Assembly: GCA_027490145.1 (NCBI GenBank) | Contig: JAIXYQ010000008.1 | Coordinates: 1 to 64,000 of the forward strand | DNA from: Planctomycetaceae bacterium | GTDB lineage: Bacteria > Planctomycetota > Phycisphaerae > Phycisphaerales > SM1A02 | Direction of reading: 5' to 3' | Length of the DNA stretch: 64,000 bases | Shown here: positions 9,043 through 16,788 of the stretch, in pieces | Position numbering within the stretch: the stretch's first letter is position 1 | Layout: each line of letters starts with the position of its first letter | The notes under the pieces: generated by a model | The model's input: only the letters and a program-made list of their open reading frames with translations | What the model was told of the DNA's origin: nothing | Database searches by the model: none | Position numbers and translations under genes: made by a program

Positions 9043-10311
9043 ATGAAGACCCTGCTCACCGCCGCTCTCTCCGCCGCCCTTGCGGCCGCCCTCGCCTGCC
9101 CCGTCATGGCGCAGACCCCGACCGCCCAGGAGATGCGCGAGCGCCTCGAAAAGAGCCTGGTGCTCGGACCGACGGCCATCGAGCAGATGGGCGTGCGCCA
9201 CCTCTGGCAGCAGCGGCTGCCGCTGACCAGCGGCACCACCGCCCTGCGCGGATGGATGCGTGGAGACAGTGCCTTCGTGCTCGACTCGCGCGGCGGCATC
9301 AGCCGTCTGTCGCTGAGCGACGGCGCCGTGATCTGGCGCAGCGAGGTGCTCGGGCCGCAGGACCGCGTGATGGGCATCCACCGCGCACGCCTCGATGGAC
9401 GCGATCGCGTCTTCGCGGTGATCGACAGCGAGTTCATCCAGCTCGACGGCACGACCGGCGCACTCATCAGCCGCAAGCCCTCGAAGGAGTACCTGAGCGC
9501 CGACTGCGCGGTGGCCTGGCCGTACCTGATCTTCGCCAGCGCCTCGGGCCGCGTGGTGTGGTTCCACGCGCTGCTGGGCGTGAACCACCACCAAGGCCTG
9601 GTCAACGGCGCGATCCGCGGCACCCCGCAGGTCATCGGAAACGAGATCGTCGCCGCGGGCACGAGCGGCGAGGTCGCAGGCTTCATCAAGGAAGACGCCC
9701 GCATGCTGTGGCGGCGCAACATCGGTCCGGTGTTCGGCCGCCTGGCCGAGGACACCGCGGGCGTGTACGCGGCGAGCACGGACCAGTCGGTGTACTGCCT
9801 CGATCGGCAGAGCGGCAAGACGCGTTGGAAGTACTTCACCGAGAGCCCGATCACGAGTGACCTGTCGCTCTTCGGCGACGCGCTGCTCGTGCAGGTGCCC
9901 TCGGAAGGACTCGTCTGCCTCGCCACCGATTCCAAGGGCAACATGGACGGCGTTCGACGCTGGTCCGCCGACGCCCCGGGCACGGTCGCCGGTGCCATCG
10001 GCCCCAACATCGTCGTCGTCGATGCGGAGTCGCGCAGGATCCGCTTGCTCGAGCTCTCGCGCGGTGGCCTCGTGGCCGCCGTGCCGATGGGTGCGACGAG
10101 CGACCTCACGATCGGCTCCGGCAACGACGGCAACCTGCTTGTGGTTGCCTCCGACGGCCGCGTGCAGCTGCTCGAGCCGCTGGGCGCGAAGCCCAAGCCC
10201 TCCAGCCTCAAGATCATTCCCGCTGCGAAGCCCTCGGACGAACCGGCCGAGGAAGGCACCGCTGCGGACGGTGGCGATGAACCCGCCGCCGACGACGCCG
10301 GCGAACCCTGA
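9043..10311 (+). CDS. Exported PQQ-like beta-propeller repeat protein
   Basis: The product has 422 residues with a Sec signal peptide (MKTLLTAALSAALAAALACPVMAQ). The body consists of PQQ-like/BamB-type blades: LDSRGGISRLSLSDGAVIWRSEV, YCLDRQSGKTRWKYF and similar Gly-Trp blades. A low-complexity acidic tail runs from about residue 393 (EPAEEGTAADGGDEPAADDAGEP). No catalytic residues for a quinoprotein dehydrogenase are evident, so a scaffold or envelope role is more likely. It ends 18 bp before purH on the same strand; purH has an AAGGA site and may be read from the same transcript. Confidence 0.78.
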   Translation: MKTLLTAALSAALAAALACPVMAQTPTAQEMRERLEKSLVLGPTAIEQMGVRHLWQQRLPLTSGTTALRGWMRGDSAFVLDSRGGISRLSLSDGAVIWRSEVLGPQDRVMGIHRARLDGRDRVFAVIDSEFIQLDGTTGALISRKPSKEYLSADCAVAWPYLIFASASGRVVWFHALLGVNHHQGLVNGAIRGTPQVIGNEIVAAGTSGEVAGFIKEDARMLWRRNIGPVFGRLAEDTAGVYAASTDQSVYCLDRQSGKTRWKYFTESPITSDLSLFGDALLVQVPSEGLVCLATDSKGNMDGVRRWSADAPGTVAGAIGPNIVVVDAESRRIRLLELSRGGLVAAVPMGATSDLTIGSGNDGNLLVVASDGRVQLLEPLGAKPKPSSLKIIPAAKPSDEPAEEGTAADGGDEPAADDAGEP

Positions 10312-10329
10312 ACCCAAGGACCCCACAGC

Positions 10330-11949
10330 ATGGCCAGCCTCGCCCCCATCGACGCCCCCATCGTCGACCATGTCCGCGTCACCCGAGCGCTCCTGAGCGT
10401 GAGCGACAAACGGGATCTCGTCCCCTTCGCGAAGGCGCTGGCGGCGCGCGGCGTCGAACTGGTGTCGACCGGTGGCACCGCCGCGGCACTCGAAGCGGCC
10501 GGCCTGAAGGTGCGATCGATCGATGACCTCACCGGGTTCCCCGAGATGCTCGACGGCCGCGTGAAGACGCTGCACCCGCGCGTGCACGGCGGGCTGCTCG
10601 GCGTGCGGACCAACCCCGCGCATGCAGCCAGCATGACCGAGCACGGCATCGAGCCGATCGACCTCGTCTGCGTCAACCTGTATCCCTTCGAGGCGACCGT
10701 GCGCAAGCCGGGTTGCACCGACCGCGAAGCGATCGAGAACATCGACATCGGCGGCCCGAGCATGCTGCGCAGCGCAGCGAAGAACCACGGTTTCGTGGCG
10801 GTGGTGACCGATCCATCCCAGTACGACGCCGTGGCCAACGAACTCGCCGCGCATGACGGCTGCACGACGCTCGAACTCCGCCGCTCGCTCGCTCGCGAGG
10901 CGTTCCGCGCCACGGCCTCCTACGACACCGCGATCAGCGCCTGGTTCGGGCGCACGCAGGACACCGAGTTTCCCCCGGTCCTGGAGGGTCGCTGGGTCCG
11001 TTGCGAGGAGTTGCGCTACGGCGAGAACCCGCACCAGCGCGCCGCGGTCTACCGCGATCCCGATCCCCGCGAGGCGAGCGTCGTCGGCGCGCCGCTCCTG
11101 CACGGCAAGCCGCTCTCGTACAACAACCTGCTCGATGCCGCGGCGGCGCTCGAGCTGGTGCGTGATCTCTACGACATCGATCCCTCGGCGCACGCGTGTG
11201 CCGTCATCAAGCACACGAATCCATGCGGTGCGGCGATCGCCGGCTCGGCACGCGAGGCCTTCGATCGCGCCTACGGCGGCGATCCGCTGGCAGCCTTCGG
11301 TGGGATCGTGGCGTTCAGCCGCGGCGTCGATGCAGCGACCGCGCGCCTGATGGCCGAGGGTGAGCGCTTCCTCGAGGTTGTCGTGGCGGAGAGCTTTGAC
11401 GACGAAGCCGTGCGGATCCTCGGTGAACGCTGGAAGAACGTGCGCCTGCTGCCGGTGGGCGCCACGCGCCATGCGCTGGCGGGTGCAATGGCGCTGCGCA
11501 GCGTGCCGGGCGGCCTGCTCGTGCAGGAGCGCGATGCCAAGCCGATCGATCCGCGCGCCTTCACGCATGCTGCGGGCCCCGCGCCCGATGCACGGATGCT
11601 GGCGGGAGCTGGGTTCGCGTTCACGGTGGCCAAGCACCTCAAGTCGAACGCCGTCTGCATCACCGATGGCACCACGCTGCTCGGTGCCGGCGCCGGACAG
11701 ATGGACCGTGTCGCCAGCTGCCGGTTGGCGGTCGAGAAGGCCGCGGCTCGGTTGCGCAACGCGACCTTGCCCATCGCGGCGAGCGATGCGTTCTTCCCCT
11801 TCGCCGATGGCCCCACGCTGCTTGCCGATGCGGGCGTGCGCTGCATCGTTCACCCGGGCGGCAGCAAGCGCGACCAGGACACGCTGGACCTGTGCGCCGC
11901 ACGCGGGATCACCTGCCTGCTGACGGGCGACCGGCACTTCCGGCACTAG
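10330..11949 (+). CDS. purH: Bifunctional AICAR formyltransferase / IMP cyclohydrolase
   Basis: The full-length protein (539 residues) performs the last two steps of purine synthesis. The N-terminal MGS-like IMP cyclohydrolase domain (about 15-145) shows ALLSVSDKRDL, VSTGGTAA and DGRVKTLHPRVHGG. The AICAR transformylase domain (about 150-539) shows RYGENPHQ, the catalytic KHTNPCGAA motif, and a C-terminal FPFADGP region with the usual DRHFRH end. AAGGA about 10 nt before the ATG at 10330 supports the start. Two tandem hairpin-forming repeats follow the stop. Confidence 0.97.
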   Translation: MASLAPIDAPIVDHVRVTRALLSVSDKRDLVPFAKALAARGVELVSTGGTAAALEAAGLKVRSIDDLTGFPEMLDGRVKTLHPRVHGGLLGVRTNPAHAASMTEHGIEPIDLVCVNLYPFEATVRKPGCTDREAIENIDIGGPSMLRSAAKNHGFVAVVTDPSQYDAVANELAAHDGCTTLELRRSLAREAFRATASYDTAISAWFGRTQDTEFPPVLEGRWVRCEELRYGENPHQRAAVYRDPDPREASVVGAPLLHGKPLSYNNLLDAAAALELVRDLYDIDPSAHACAVIKHTNPCGAAIAGSAREAFDRAYGGDPLAAFGGIVAFSRGVDAATARLMAEGERFLEVVVAESFDDEAVRILGERWKNVRLLPVGATRHALAGAMALRSVPGGLLVQERDAKPIDPRAFTHAAGPAPDARMLAGAGFAFTVAKHLKSNAVCITDGTTLLGAGAGQMDRVASCRLAVEKAAARLRNATLPIAASDAFFPFADGPTLLADAGVRCIVHPGGSKRDQDTLDLCAARGITCLLTGDRHFRH

Positions 11950-11954
11950 CTTGG

Positions 11955-12032
11955 TCAGGGGGCCCGGCCCCTGAGGATGAGTTGAGTCAGGGAGCCCGGG
12001 CCCTGAGGATGAGTTGAGTCAGGGTGCCCGCC
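11955..12032. repeat. Tandem 32-bp palindromic repeat between purH and nuoC
   Basis: Two full 32-bp units (11955-11986 and 11987-12018) and a degenerate third start (12019-12032). Each unit begins with an inverted repeat, TCAGGGG..CCCCTGA in unit 1 and TCAGGG..CCCTGA in unit 2, then GGATGAGTTGAG. The loop-side bases differ between units while pairing is kept. The end of unit 2 supplies TTGAGT, 19 nt upstream of the nuoC -10 box. Confidence 0.85.
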
Positions 12033-12038
12033 CCCGGC

Positions 12039-12044
12039 TACACT
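12039..12044 (+). promoter_or_regulatory. -10 box TACACT for nuoC
   Basis: TACACT ends 8 nt before the ATG at 12053. TTGAGT at 12014-12019, inside the tandem repeat, could be the -35. Confidence 0.5.
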
Positions 12045-12052
12045 TCCGCGCC

Positions 12053-12613
12053 ATGTCCGACGCGACCACCGTGCCGAGCCACCCGACGCTCCCGCTCCTG
12101 AAGAAGGCGTTCCCGAACGTCAGCTTCCTGGTGGCCAACTACCGCGACCAGATCACGGTGGTCGTACCGAAGGAGCACCTGCATGCCGTGGCACGCTTCC
12201 TGCGTGACGACCCCGCCTGCGCCTACTGCTTCCTCAGTGATGTGGTCGGCGTGGACTACCTCGACTACCCCGCGCCGCAGCCCGCCCGCTTCGCCGTGGT
12301 GTACCTGCTGGCGTCGTACGCCAACGACCTGAGGATTCGCCTGAAGGTCTACCTCGAGCCGACGCTGCCCACCCACGGCATCGATCCCGACCCGGGGCTG
12401 GTGGTGTCGAGCGTGGTCGACCTGTGGCCCGGCGCCGAGTGGCCCGAGCGCGAGGTCTACGACATGTTCGGGATCCGCTTCGAGGGCCACCCGGACCTTC
12501 GGCGCATCCTGCTGTGGAAGGACTTCCCCGCCCACCCGCTGCGCAAGGACTATCCGCTGCGCGGCCGCGGCGAGCGCGAGTACTACCAGACGATCACGCG
12601 CCAGAGCACCTGA
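12053..12613 (+). CDS. nuoC: NADH-quinone oxidoreductase subunit C (30 kDa)
   Basis: The 186-residue subunit belongs to the peripheral arm of complex I. The diagnostic 30 kDa motif is complete: [25 protein letters not shown], then [11 protein letters not shown]. The ATG at 12053 (MSDATTVPS) is preferred over an upstream TTG frame start because the -10 box TACACT would lie inside a longer gene. No other nuo gene is in the window. The next gene is unrelated, so nuoC stands alone here rather than in the usual nuoABCD order. Confidence 0.95.
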   Translation: MSDATTVPSHPTLPLLKKAFPNVSFLVANYRDQITVVVPKEHLHAVARFLRDDPACAYCFLSDVVGVDYLDYPAPQPARFAVVYLLASYANDLRIRLKVYLEPTLPTHGIDPDPGLVVSSVVDLWPGAEWPEREVYDMFGIRFEGHPDLRRILLWKDFPAHPLRKDYPLRGRGEREYYQTITRQST

Positions 12614-12745
12614 TCGCTGCGGTCGCGGCCCCTGCGGCCTGCGTCCCACCCGGCGGTCCTCGCCACATCACACTTCGTCCGACGACGCAGCATTCCTAGG
12701 ATGGAAGGCGTCACGGCGGTGCCGTGCAGGCGTTGGAGCTGCCGC

Positions 12746-13582
12746 GTGGAAACGATCGACCACCAGGAACTGAAGTGGCTCGCGTGCGAATGGCTGATCC
12801 GCCAGGGCGCACGCGTGGTCGCGACCGAGGTCAGCGCACCGATTCCACGGTGGCGCGTCGATGTCGCAGGCTGGCTCGATGGGCGCGACCACCGCTTCCA
12901 CCGCCCCGAACTCGATGCTCCGCTGTTCGACGGCACGGCCAATGGCTCGGAGCCGGTCATGACGATCGCCGTCGAGTGCAAGCAGTCGCGCGCGGACTTC
13001 TTCCGCGACACCGGCAAGGTGGATGAACTGGTCGCCGAGCGCGATCGGCTCGAGCGTCGATGCCGCGAGCTCGAGGAAACACGCATCAAGGTCTACGAAC
13101 CACACCTGCGTCGATCCGGATCGTCGCTCTTTGATGGCCTTGATGAGTGGGACTTCGCCGCGAGCCGGCTCACCGCCTACCGAACGGCCCTCGCCGAGCT
13201 TCGCCGCACCGAAGAGGCGCTCTACGGCGAAACGAAGTTCGGGCTCTTGCCGCGCTACCGATTGGCGGATCGGTGCGTGCTCTTCTGTCCGCGCGGCATG
13301 GTGCGGCCCTGGGAGGTTCCGACCGGCTGGGGGCTGATCGAGTGCGGTCGTCGCGAACTTCGGGCGGGCGCCGCCCGGCTGCCGCGGGAGGTGCCGCTGC
13401 CCTTGCGGGCAGCGCGCGGGGCGCCGCACCTTGGTGCATCGGCCGCACACCGGGATCGTTGGTTGCGCAACATCGCGATCGCCGCCACACGGTCCTGGAT
13501 GGCGCGGGATCTGCCTGCTCCCGCGCGTGACCGCGACGCCGACGAGCACCCCTTGCCCGCCGCCGATTGCCCCGTCGACTGA
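12746..13582 (+). CDS. Possible PD-(D/E)XK-fold nuclease-like protein
   Basis: The GTG at 12746 is chosen because GGAG sits 7 nt upstream; an in-frame ATG at 12701 is possible but has no such site. The product is 278 residues. RWRVDVAG (Asp39) followed by TIAVECKQS (Glu77-x-Lys79) gives the D...ExK arrangement of PD-(D/E)XK nucleases, and a helix precedes it (DHQELKWLACEWLIRQ). A charged coiled-coil-like stretch (VAERDRLERRCRELEET) follows. After about residue 190 the sequence becomes Arg/Ala-rich and less conserved in look. I infer a nuclease-type fold, possibly acting on DNA. The substrate is unknown and the assignment rests on a short motif. Confidence 0.6.
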   Translation: METIDHQELKWLACEWLIRQGARVVATEVSAPIPRWRVDVAGWLDGRDHRFHRPELDAPLFDGTANGSEPVMTIAVECKQSRADFFRDTGKVDELVAERDRLERRCRELEETRIKVYEPHLRRSGSSLFDGLDEWDFAASRLTAYRTALAELRRTEEALYGETKFGLLPRYRLADRCVLFCPRGMVRPWEVPTGWGLIECGRRELRAGAARLPREVPLPLRAARGAPHLGASAAHRDRWLRNIAIAATRSWMARDLPAPARDRDADEHPLPAADCPVD

Positions 13583-13596
13583 GCGTGGCGTGCGAC

Positions 13597-13602
13597 TACA
13601 GT
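13597..13602 (+). promoter_or_regulatory. -10 box TACAGT for tRNA-Arg
   Basis: TACAGT ends 8 nt before the tRNA 5' base, which fits a transcription start at or near the mature end. Confidence 0.45.
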
Positions 13603-13610
13603 GCGCGCAG

Positions 13611-13684
13611 GCCCCGGTAGCTCAGTTGGATAGAGCAGCGGCCTTCTAAGCCGCAGGTCGACGGTTCGAATCCGTCCCGGGGTG
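13611..13684 (+). tRNA. tRNA-Arg (anticodon TCT)
   Basis: A complete cloverleaf can be drawn. The acceptor arm is GCCCCGG with CCGGGGT (one G-U pair). The D arm is GCTC..GAGC. The anticodon stem GCGGC/GCCGC has loop CTTCTAA, so the anticodon TCT is at 13645-13647. The T arm is GACGG-TTCGAAT-CCGTC and the discriminator is G. The 3' CCA is not encoded, so it must be added. It reads AGA, a rare arginine codon at this GC content. A weak stem followed by five T (13702-13706) may end the transcript. Confidence 0.97.
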
Positions 13685-13740
13685 TTCGATTCGTGCACCG
13701 ATTTTTCCCCGGGTTTCCCGGTGAGCCGGCGACCGTGTCG

Positions 13741-13746
13741 TAGGGT
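13741..13746 (+). promoter_or_regulatory. Possible -10 box TAGGGT for exported-protein cassette
   Basis: TAGGGT lies 54 nt before the ATG at 13801; a GGGGA site precedes the ATG. No convincing -35 is seen. Confidence 0.3.
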
Positions 13747-13800
13747 GATGCAGTCGGCGGGCATCGGTCCCGCCATCGCCACGCTTTCGGGGAACCAGTC

Positions 13801-14709
13801 ATGCACTCATCCACTCGCGCAGCCGTCGGCTGCCTGCTGTCGATCGTCCCGACCTCGTCCATCGTCCTGGCTGCCAGCGGCTACACACCCTGTCCTCCAC
13901 TCATGGAACGTCCATGCGATGGCAGCGCGCCCAGCGGTGGATCGACCGAGGTCGGAACACTGTGTGACTGCGGCACCGGCCAATGGGTGGTGAACACGCC
14001 GCCGCCACGCCTCGATCCCCCGCTTCCACTGGCCGAGGACCGAGGCCTGCACGAGGGCCTCGTGAGCTGGAACTGGTCCTTGCGCGGCATCGCGCAGCCC
14101 GAACTTGCCATGGCCAGCCTCACGGTGCGCGGGCGCAGCAACCTCTGGGCCGCCGGCAGTTTCTCCCGTGCCAGCCTGGCGCACTACAGCTCATCCCGGC
14201 GTGAGTTCTGGTCCGGTGGGTTCCCGGCGTGCCCGCGGCTCCTGAGCCTTGCGGCCACCGGCGGCGCCTCGCTGCACATCAGTGCGAGCACGGCGGCGCG
14301 GCAGGGTTGCTCGGCATTCGCCAGCGCCGCTGCCTCGGGCGCGTGCAGTTCCCTGGGCCTTGCCAGCGCGTCCATGGAGAACCTCACCATTGCCGGCTCC
14401 GTCGGCTACAGCGAGGCCACCCAGGCCTTCGAGATCGCCGGCAACTTCGGTCCACTGGTCGATGTGTTCAACGACTCGGTCGAGGGCAGCCTGAGTGCCG
14501 ACTCCAGCTGGTCGACCAGCGGCGTGGGCTCGCACAGCGGCTCGGCCTCGGTCACGGTGCGACCCGATCGCCTGTACTGCGCCTTCACGAACCGACCGTA
14601 CGTGGCGCGATCGGCCGGCCAGGCCATCGCCGGCGGCGCCGGCAGCGTCGATCAGAATGGCTCGGCGAGTTGGTCGAGCATGGCCGTCATCACCCTGTCG
14701 GTGCATTGA
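13801..14709 (+). CDS. Exported protein of unknown function (first gene of cassette)
   Basis: The product is 302 residues with an N-terminal signal peptide (cleavage probably after VLAAS, near residue 26). The mature part is Ser/Gly/Ala-rich and beta-like, with repeated short strands such as SLTVRGRSNLWAAGSFSRASL. It contains several Cys (PCPPLMERPC, LCDCGTG, GCSAFAS) that could form disulfides outside the cytoplasm. No catalytic motif is recognised. It ends one base before the next gene starts, so the two are almost certainly translated from one mRNA. Confidence 0.65.
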   Translation: MHSSTRAAVGCLLSIVPTSSIVLAASGYTPCPPLMERPCDGSAPSGGSTEVGTLCDCGTGQWVVNTPPPRLDPPLPLAEDRGLHEGLVSWNWSLRGIAQPELAMASLTVRGRSNLWAAGSFSRASLAHYSSSRREFWSGGFPACPRLLSLAATGGASLHISASTAARQGCSAFASAAASGACSSLGLASASMENLTIAGSVGYSEATQAFEIAGNFGPLVDVFNDSVEGSLSADSSWSTSGVGSHSGSASVTVRPDRLYCAFTNRPYVARSAGQAIAGGAGSVDQNGSASWSSMAVITLSVH

Positions 14710-14710
14710 C

Positions 14711-16228
14711 ATGGCGCCACTCCTTCCAGTGCTGTGGTTGGTCGCATCATGCGGCGATCCCAACCCATCGGATCTCGCCGCCGACCGGCTGCGCGACATG
14801 CTCCAGCGCGCGCACGAGGAGCGCGATGGCGCACGGTTGGTCGCGCGCAAGCTGTCGGTCGAGTCGGCCCTGCTCCCTGCCTTCATCGTCCAGGACCTGG
14901 CGCACGGATGCGCCAGCCAGGACGTGGCCCGATCGTTGTCGTACACCTACGGCGGGCCTGATGACCGGCGACTGGGCTCGCTGTCCGGGATCCTCGACCC
15001 CTTCGGACCCCGGGCACCGATGGAGCCCGGTTGGGCCTGCCCGCCCGGCATGGCCTGGCGCGTCCGCGCCACGACCGAGCGCACCTGCAGTGCGGGCCCC
15101 GAACCGGCGGTGGCGATCGACTGGGTCATCGAGAGCGATGGCAGGTCGACCACCGCCATCGCGGAGCGATTCGAGCCGGCGCTCATGCCGGCGGAGCTCG
15201 ACTTTCCCCTGCTGCCGTGGGGACTGGTGCTGCGCTGGGATGGTGCGGGCGGGCACGCGTTCGATCGCTCGGGCCAATCGCATGCCGAGTCGTGGGTGGC
15301 GACCGCACCAGTTCTCGCCAATCCCGATGACATGTTCGACACGTTCGACGCCCTGCGTGTGCAGCAGTGGTTGTCGCGGTGGCGGCCAGCCGGTCGGACC
15401 GAACCGGCACTGCTCGGGCCATGCGTGCAGGCGATCGAACTCGATCACGGCCCCCTTCGCTGGCACGATCCAAGTGCCTTCACCCTCACGCGGCACGGTT
15501 CGCAGCGCGACCAGAGCGAGCGCTTCCGACCGGTTCGACTGCTTCCCAACGTGCCTGGGCTTCGGGCGATCATCGAGTGGCGGCCGTGTCCGGCCGATCC
15601 ACCCTCTCGCGTCCCGAGTCGGGTCAGGCTCATCAGCAACGAGGGCGAACAGGCCATCATCACGTTCGGTCGGTTCGAACTCGTGCCACAGGGCTCGACC
15701 GTCGATCACCCCATTCCTGAACCGCCGTGGTCGGCGGTGCGCCAAGCGCTCGCAACCCGCGATCACGTCGCGCTCACGGCCCTCGTCCTCCATGCACAGG
15801 ATGGCCTCGGCATGGTCCAGGCGCGTGCACGCATGGGCATCGAGTTGGCGATCCAGGCACTCGACGCCGCCATCGAGGAAGGCTGGACCCTCGAGCACCT
15901 TCGCGGGATGGCGCCGGAACTGCTCGATCGTTGCCTGAGCAGGCTCACGCCCCCTGAGCTCACGCGACTCACGCTTGATGCAACCGTGGCCAGCCGAGGA
16001 ACCTTGGCCGTGCTCGCCGCAACACGCGTGCTGCAGCACGGCGCGGCCAGTGCCGAGGAAAGAGCCTGGGCCACCATGGCGCTGCCGTCACTCTGGGCCT
16101 GGCTGCACGAACCTCCCGCCGATGACTCGCCACTGGGAGCGCGCCGGCTGGCGTGCGATCGAGCCCTACGACCCATCATGCTCGGCGAACCAAGCGGCCT
16201 TGCACTCGGTTCGGGGGGCTCACCATGA
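14711..16228 (+). CDS. Lipoprotein of unknown function (second gene of cassette)
   Basis: The ATG at 14711 comes 1 nt after the previous stop. The product has 505 residues and begins with a short lipoprotein signal, PLLPVLWLVASC, with the lipobox Cys at residue 14. It is mostly soluble and rich in Arg, Pro and Trp, with acidic/helical stretches towards the C-terminus (about 330-480). No known domain could be named. It ends in a 4-nt ATGA overlap with the third gene, which fits a three-gene operon for envelope proteins. Confidence 0.65.
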   Translation: MAPLLPVLWLVASCGDPNPSDLAADRLRDMLQRAHEERDGARLVARKLSVESALLPAFIVQDLAHGCASQDVARSLSYTYGGPDDRRLGSLSGILDPFGPRAPMEPGWACPPGMAWRVRATTERTCSAGPEPAVAIDWVIESDGRSTTAIAERFEPALMPAELDFPLLPWGLVLRWDGAGGHAFDRSGQSHAESWVATAPVLANPDDMFDTFDALRVQQWLSRWRPAGRTEPALLGPCVQAIELDHGPLRWHDPSAFTLTRHGSQRDQSERFRPVRLLPNVPGLRAIIEWRPCPADPPSRVPSRVRLISNEGEQAIITFGRFELVPQGSTVDHPIPEPPWSAVRQALATRDHVALTALVLHAQDGLGMVQARARMGIELAIQALDAAIEEGWTLEHLRGMAPELLDRCLSRLTPPELTRLTLDATVASRGTLAVLAATRVLQHGAASAEERAWATMALPSLWAWLHEPPADDSPLGARRLACDRALRPIMLGEPSGLALGSGGSP

Positions 16229-16292
16229 TCCATCGCCTGCGGCACGGCGAGCCGGCTCGCACTCGGCATCGGGGGATCACCATGATCCGTCG
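16202..16292 (+). repeat. 57-bp-spaced duplication of a translation start region
   Basis: Two 34-bp copies (16202-16235 and 16259-16292) match at 28 of 34 positions. Both run from GCACTCGG through the start context TCACCATGATCC. The offset is 57 bp, exactly 19 codons, so both ATGs (16225 and 16282) are in the same frame. Confidence 0.85.
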
Positions 16293-16788
16293 GGCGCGCA
16301 TGGCGTTCCTCGGTGCCATCACGACGGTGCTGCTCGCTGCTGCGCACGTGCCGGGGTCACGTGCCTCGCTCGATCCTGCGGCGGGTTGGCGGGCCCTGCT
16401 CCAGACTGCAGGCTGCCCACCTCAGGTCGCGCATGACCTCGCCGTGCGCATCGAGCGCATGGCAGGGCCGGCACCCGGGCCCGATCACGAGGGTGCCATC
16501 ACGGCCATGCAACGCGCCGAGCAAGTCACGCACCTTGCCGTGGGTCAGCATGGGCTCAGGCTCACCACCGCCCAACTCGATGCGGCCTTGATGGCGTTGT
16601 TCGGCCATCCGGCCATGGCGTCACCGAACAGCGGCAGCGGCACCGAGTCCACGGTGTTCCCCGGTCAGCATGACCGCACGCCCCACGCATCCGCAGCGCC
16701 TCCCCATCAGTCCGTGGGTCAGCTGTTCACGACACGCCAAGCGGTCGAGTTGCTGTGCGAGTGGCTTCCTACTCCTGCCCGACGTTGA
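16225..16788 (+). CDS. Small exported protein of unknown function (third gene of cassette)
   Basis: Starting at the ATG at 16225, which overlaps the previous stop as ATGA, gives 187 residues. Starting at the in-frame ATG at 16282 gives 168 residues and a cleaner signal peptide (MIRRARMAFLGAITTVLLAAAHVPGSRA). The two starts lie in a duplicated sequence, so the longer form may be an added leader or a coupling device. The mature protein contains helical segments (QRAEQVTHLAVGQHG, LTTAQLDAALMALFG) and a polar His/Ser-rich stretch. No family is recognised. Its 3' end overlaps the convergent cytochrome gene by 20 bp. Confidence 0.6.
   Translation: MIHRLRHGEPARTRHRGITMIRRARMAFLGAITTVLLAAAHVPGSRASLDPAAGWRALLQTAGCPPQVAHDLAVRIERMAGPAPGPDHEGAITAMQRAEQVTHLAVGQHGLRLTTAQLDAALMALFGHPAMASPNSGSGTESTVFPGQHDRTPHASAAPPHQSVGQLFTTRQAVELLCEWLPTPARR

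Noticed and set aside
11955..12032. CRISPR-like array
   Set aside because: Units are directly adjacent with no unique spacers, only two full copies, and no cas gene is in the window.
12746..13582. Restriction-modification system
   Set aside because: No methyltransferase or specificity gene is nearby and the only nuclease hint is a short D...ExK motif.
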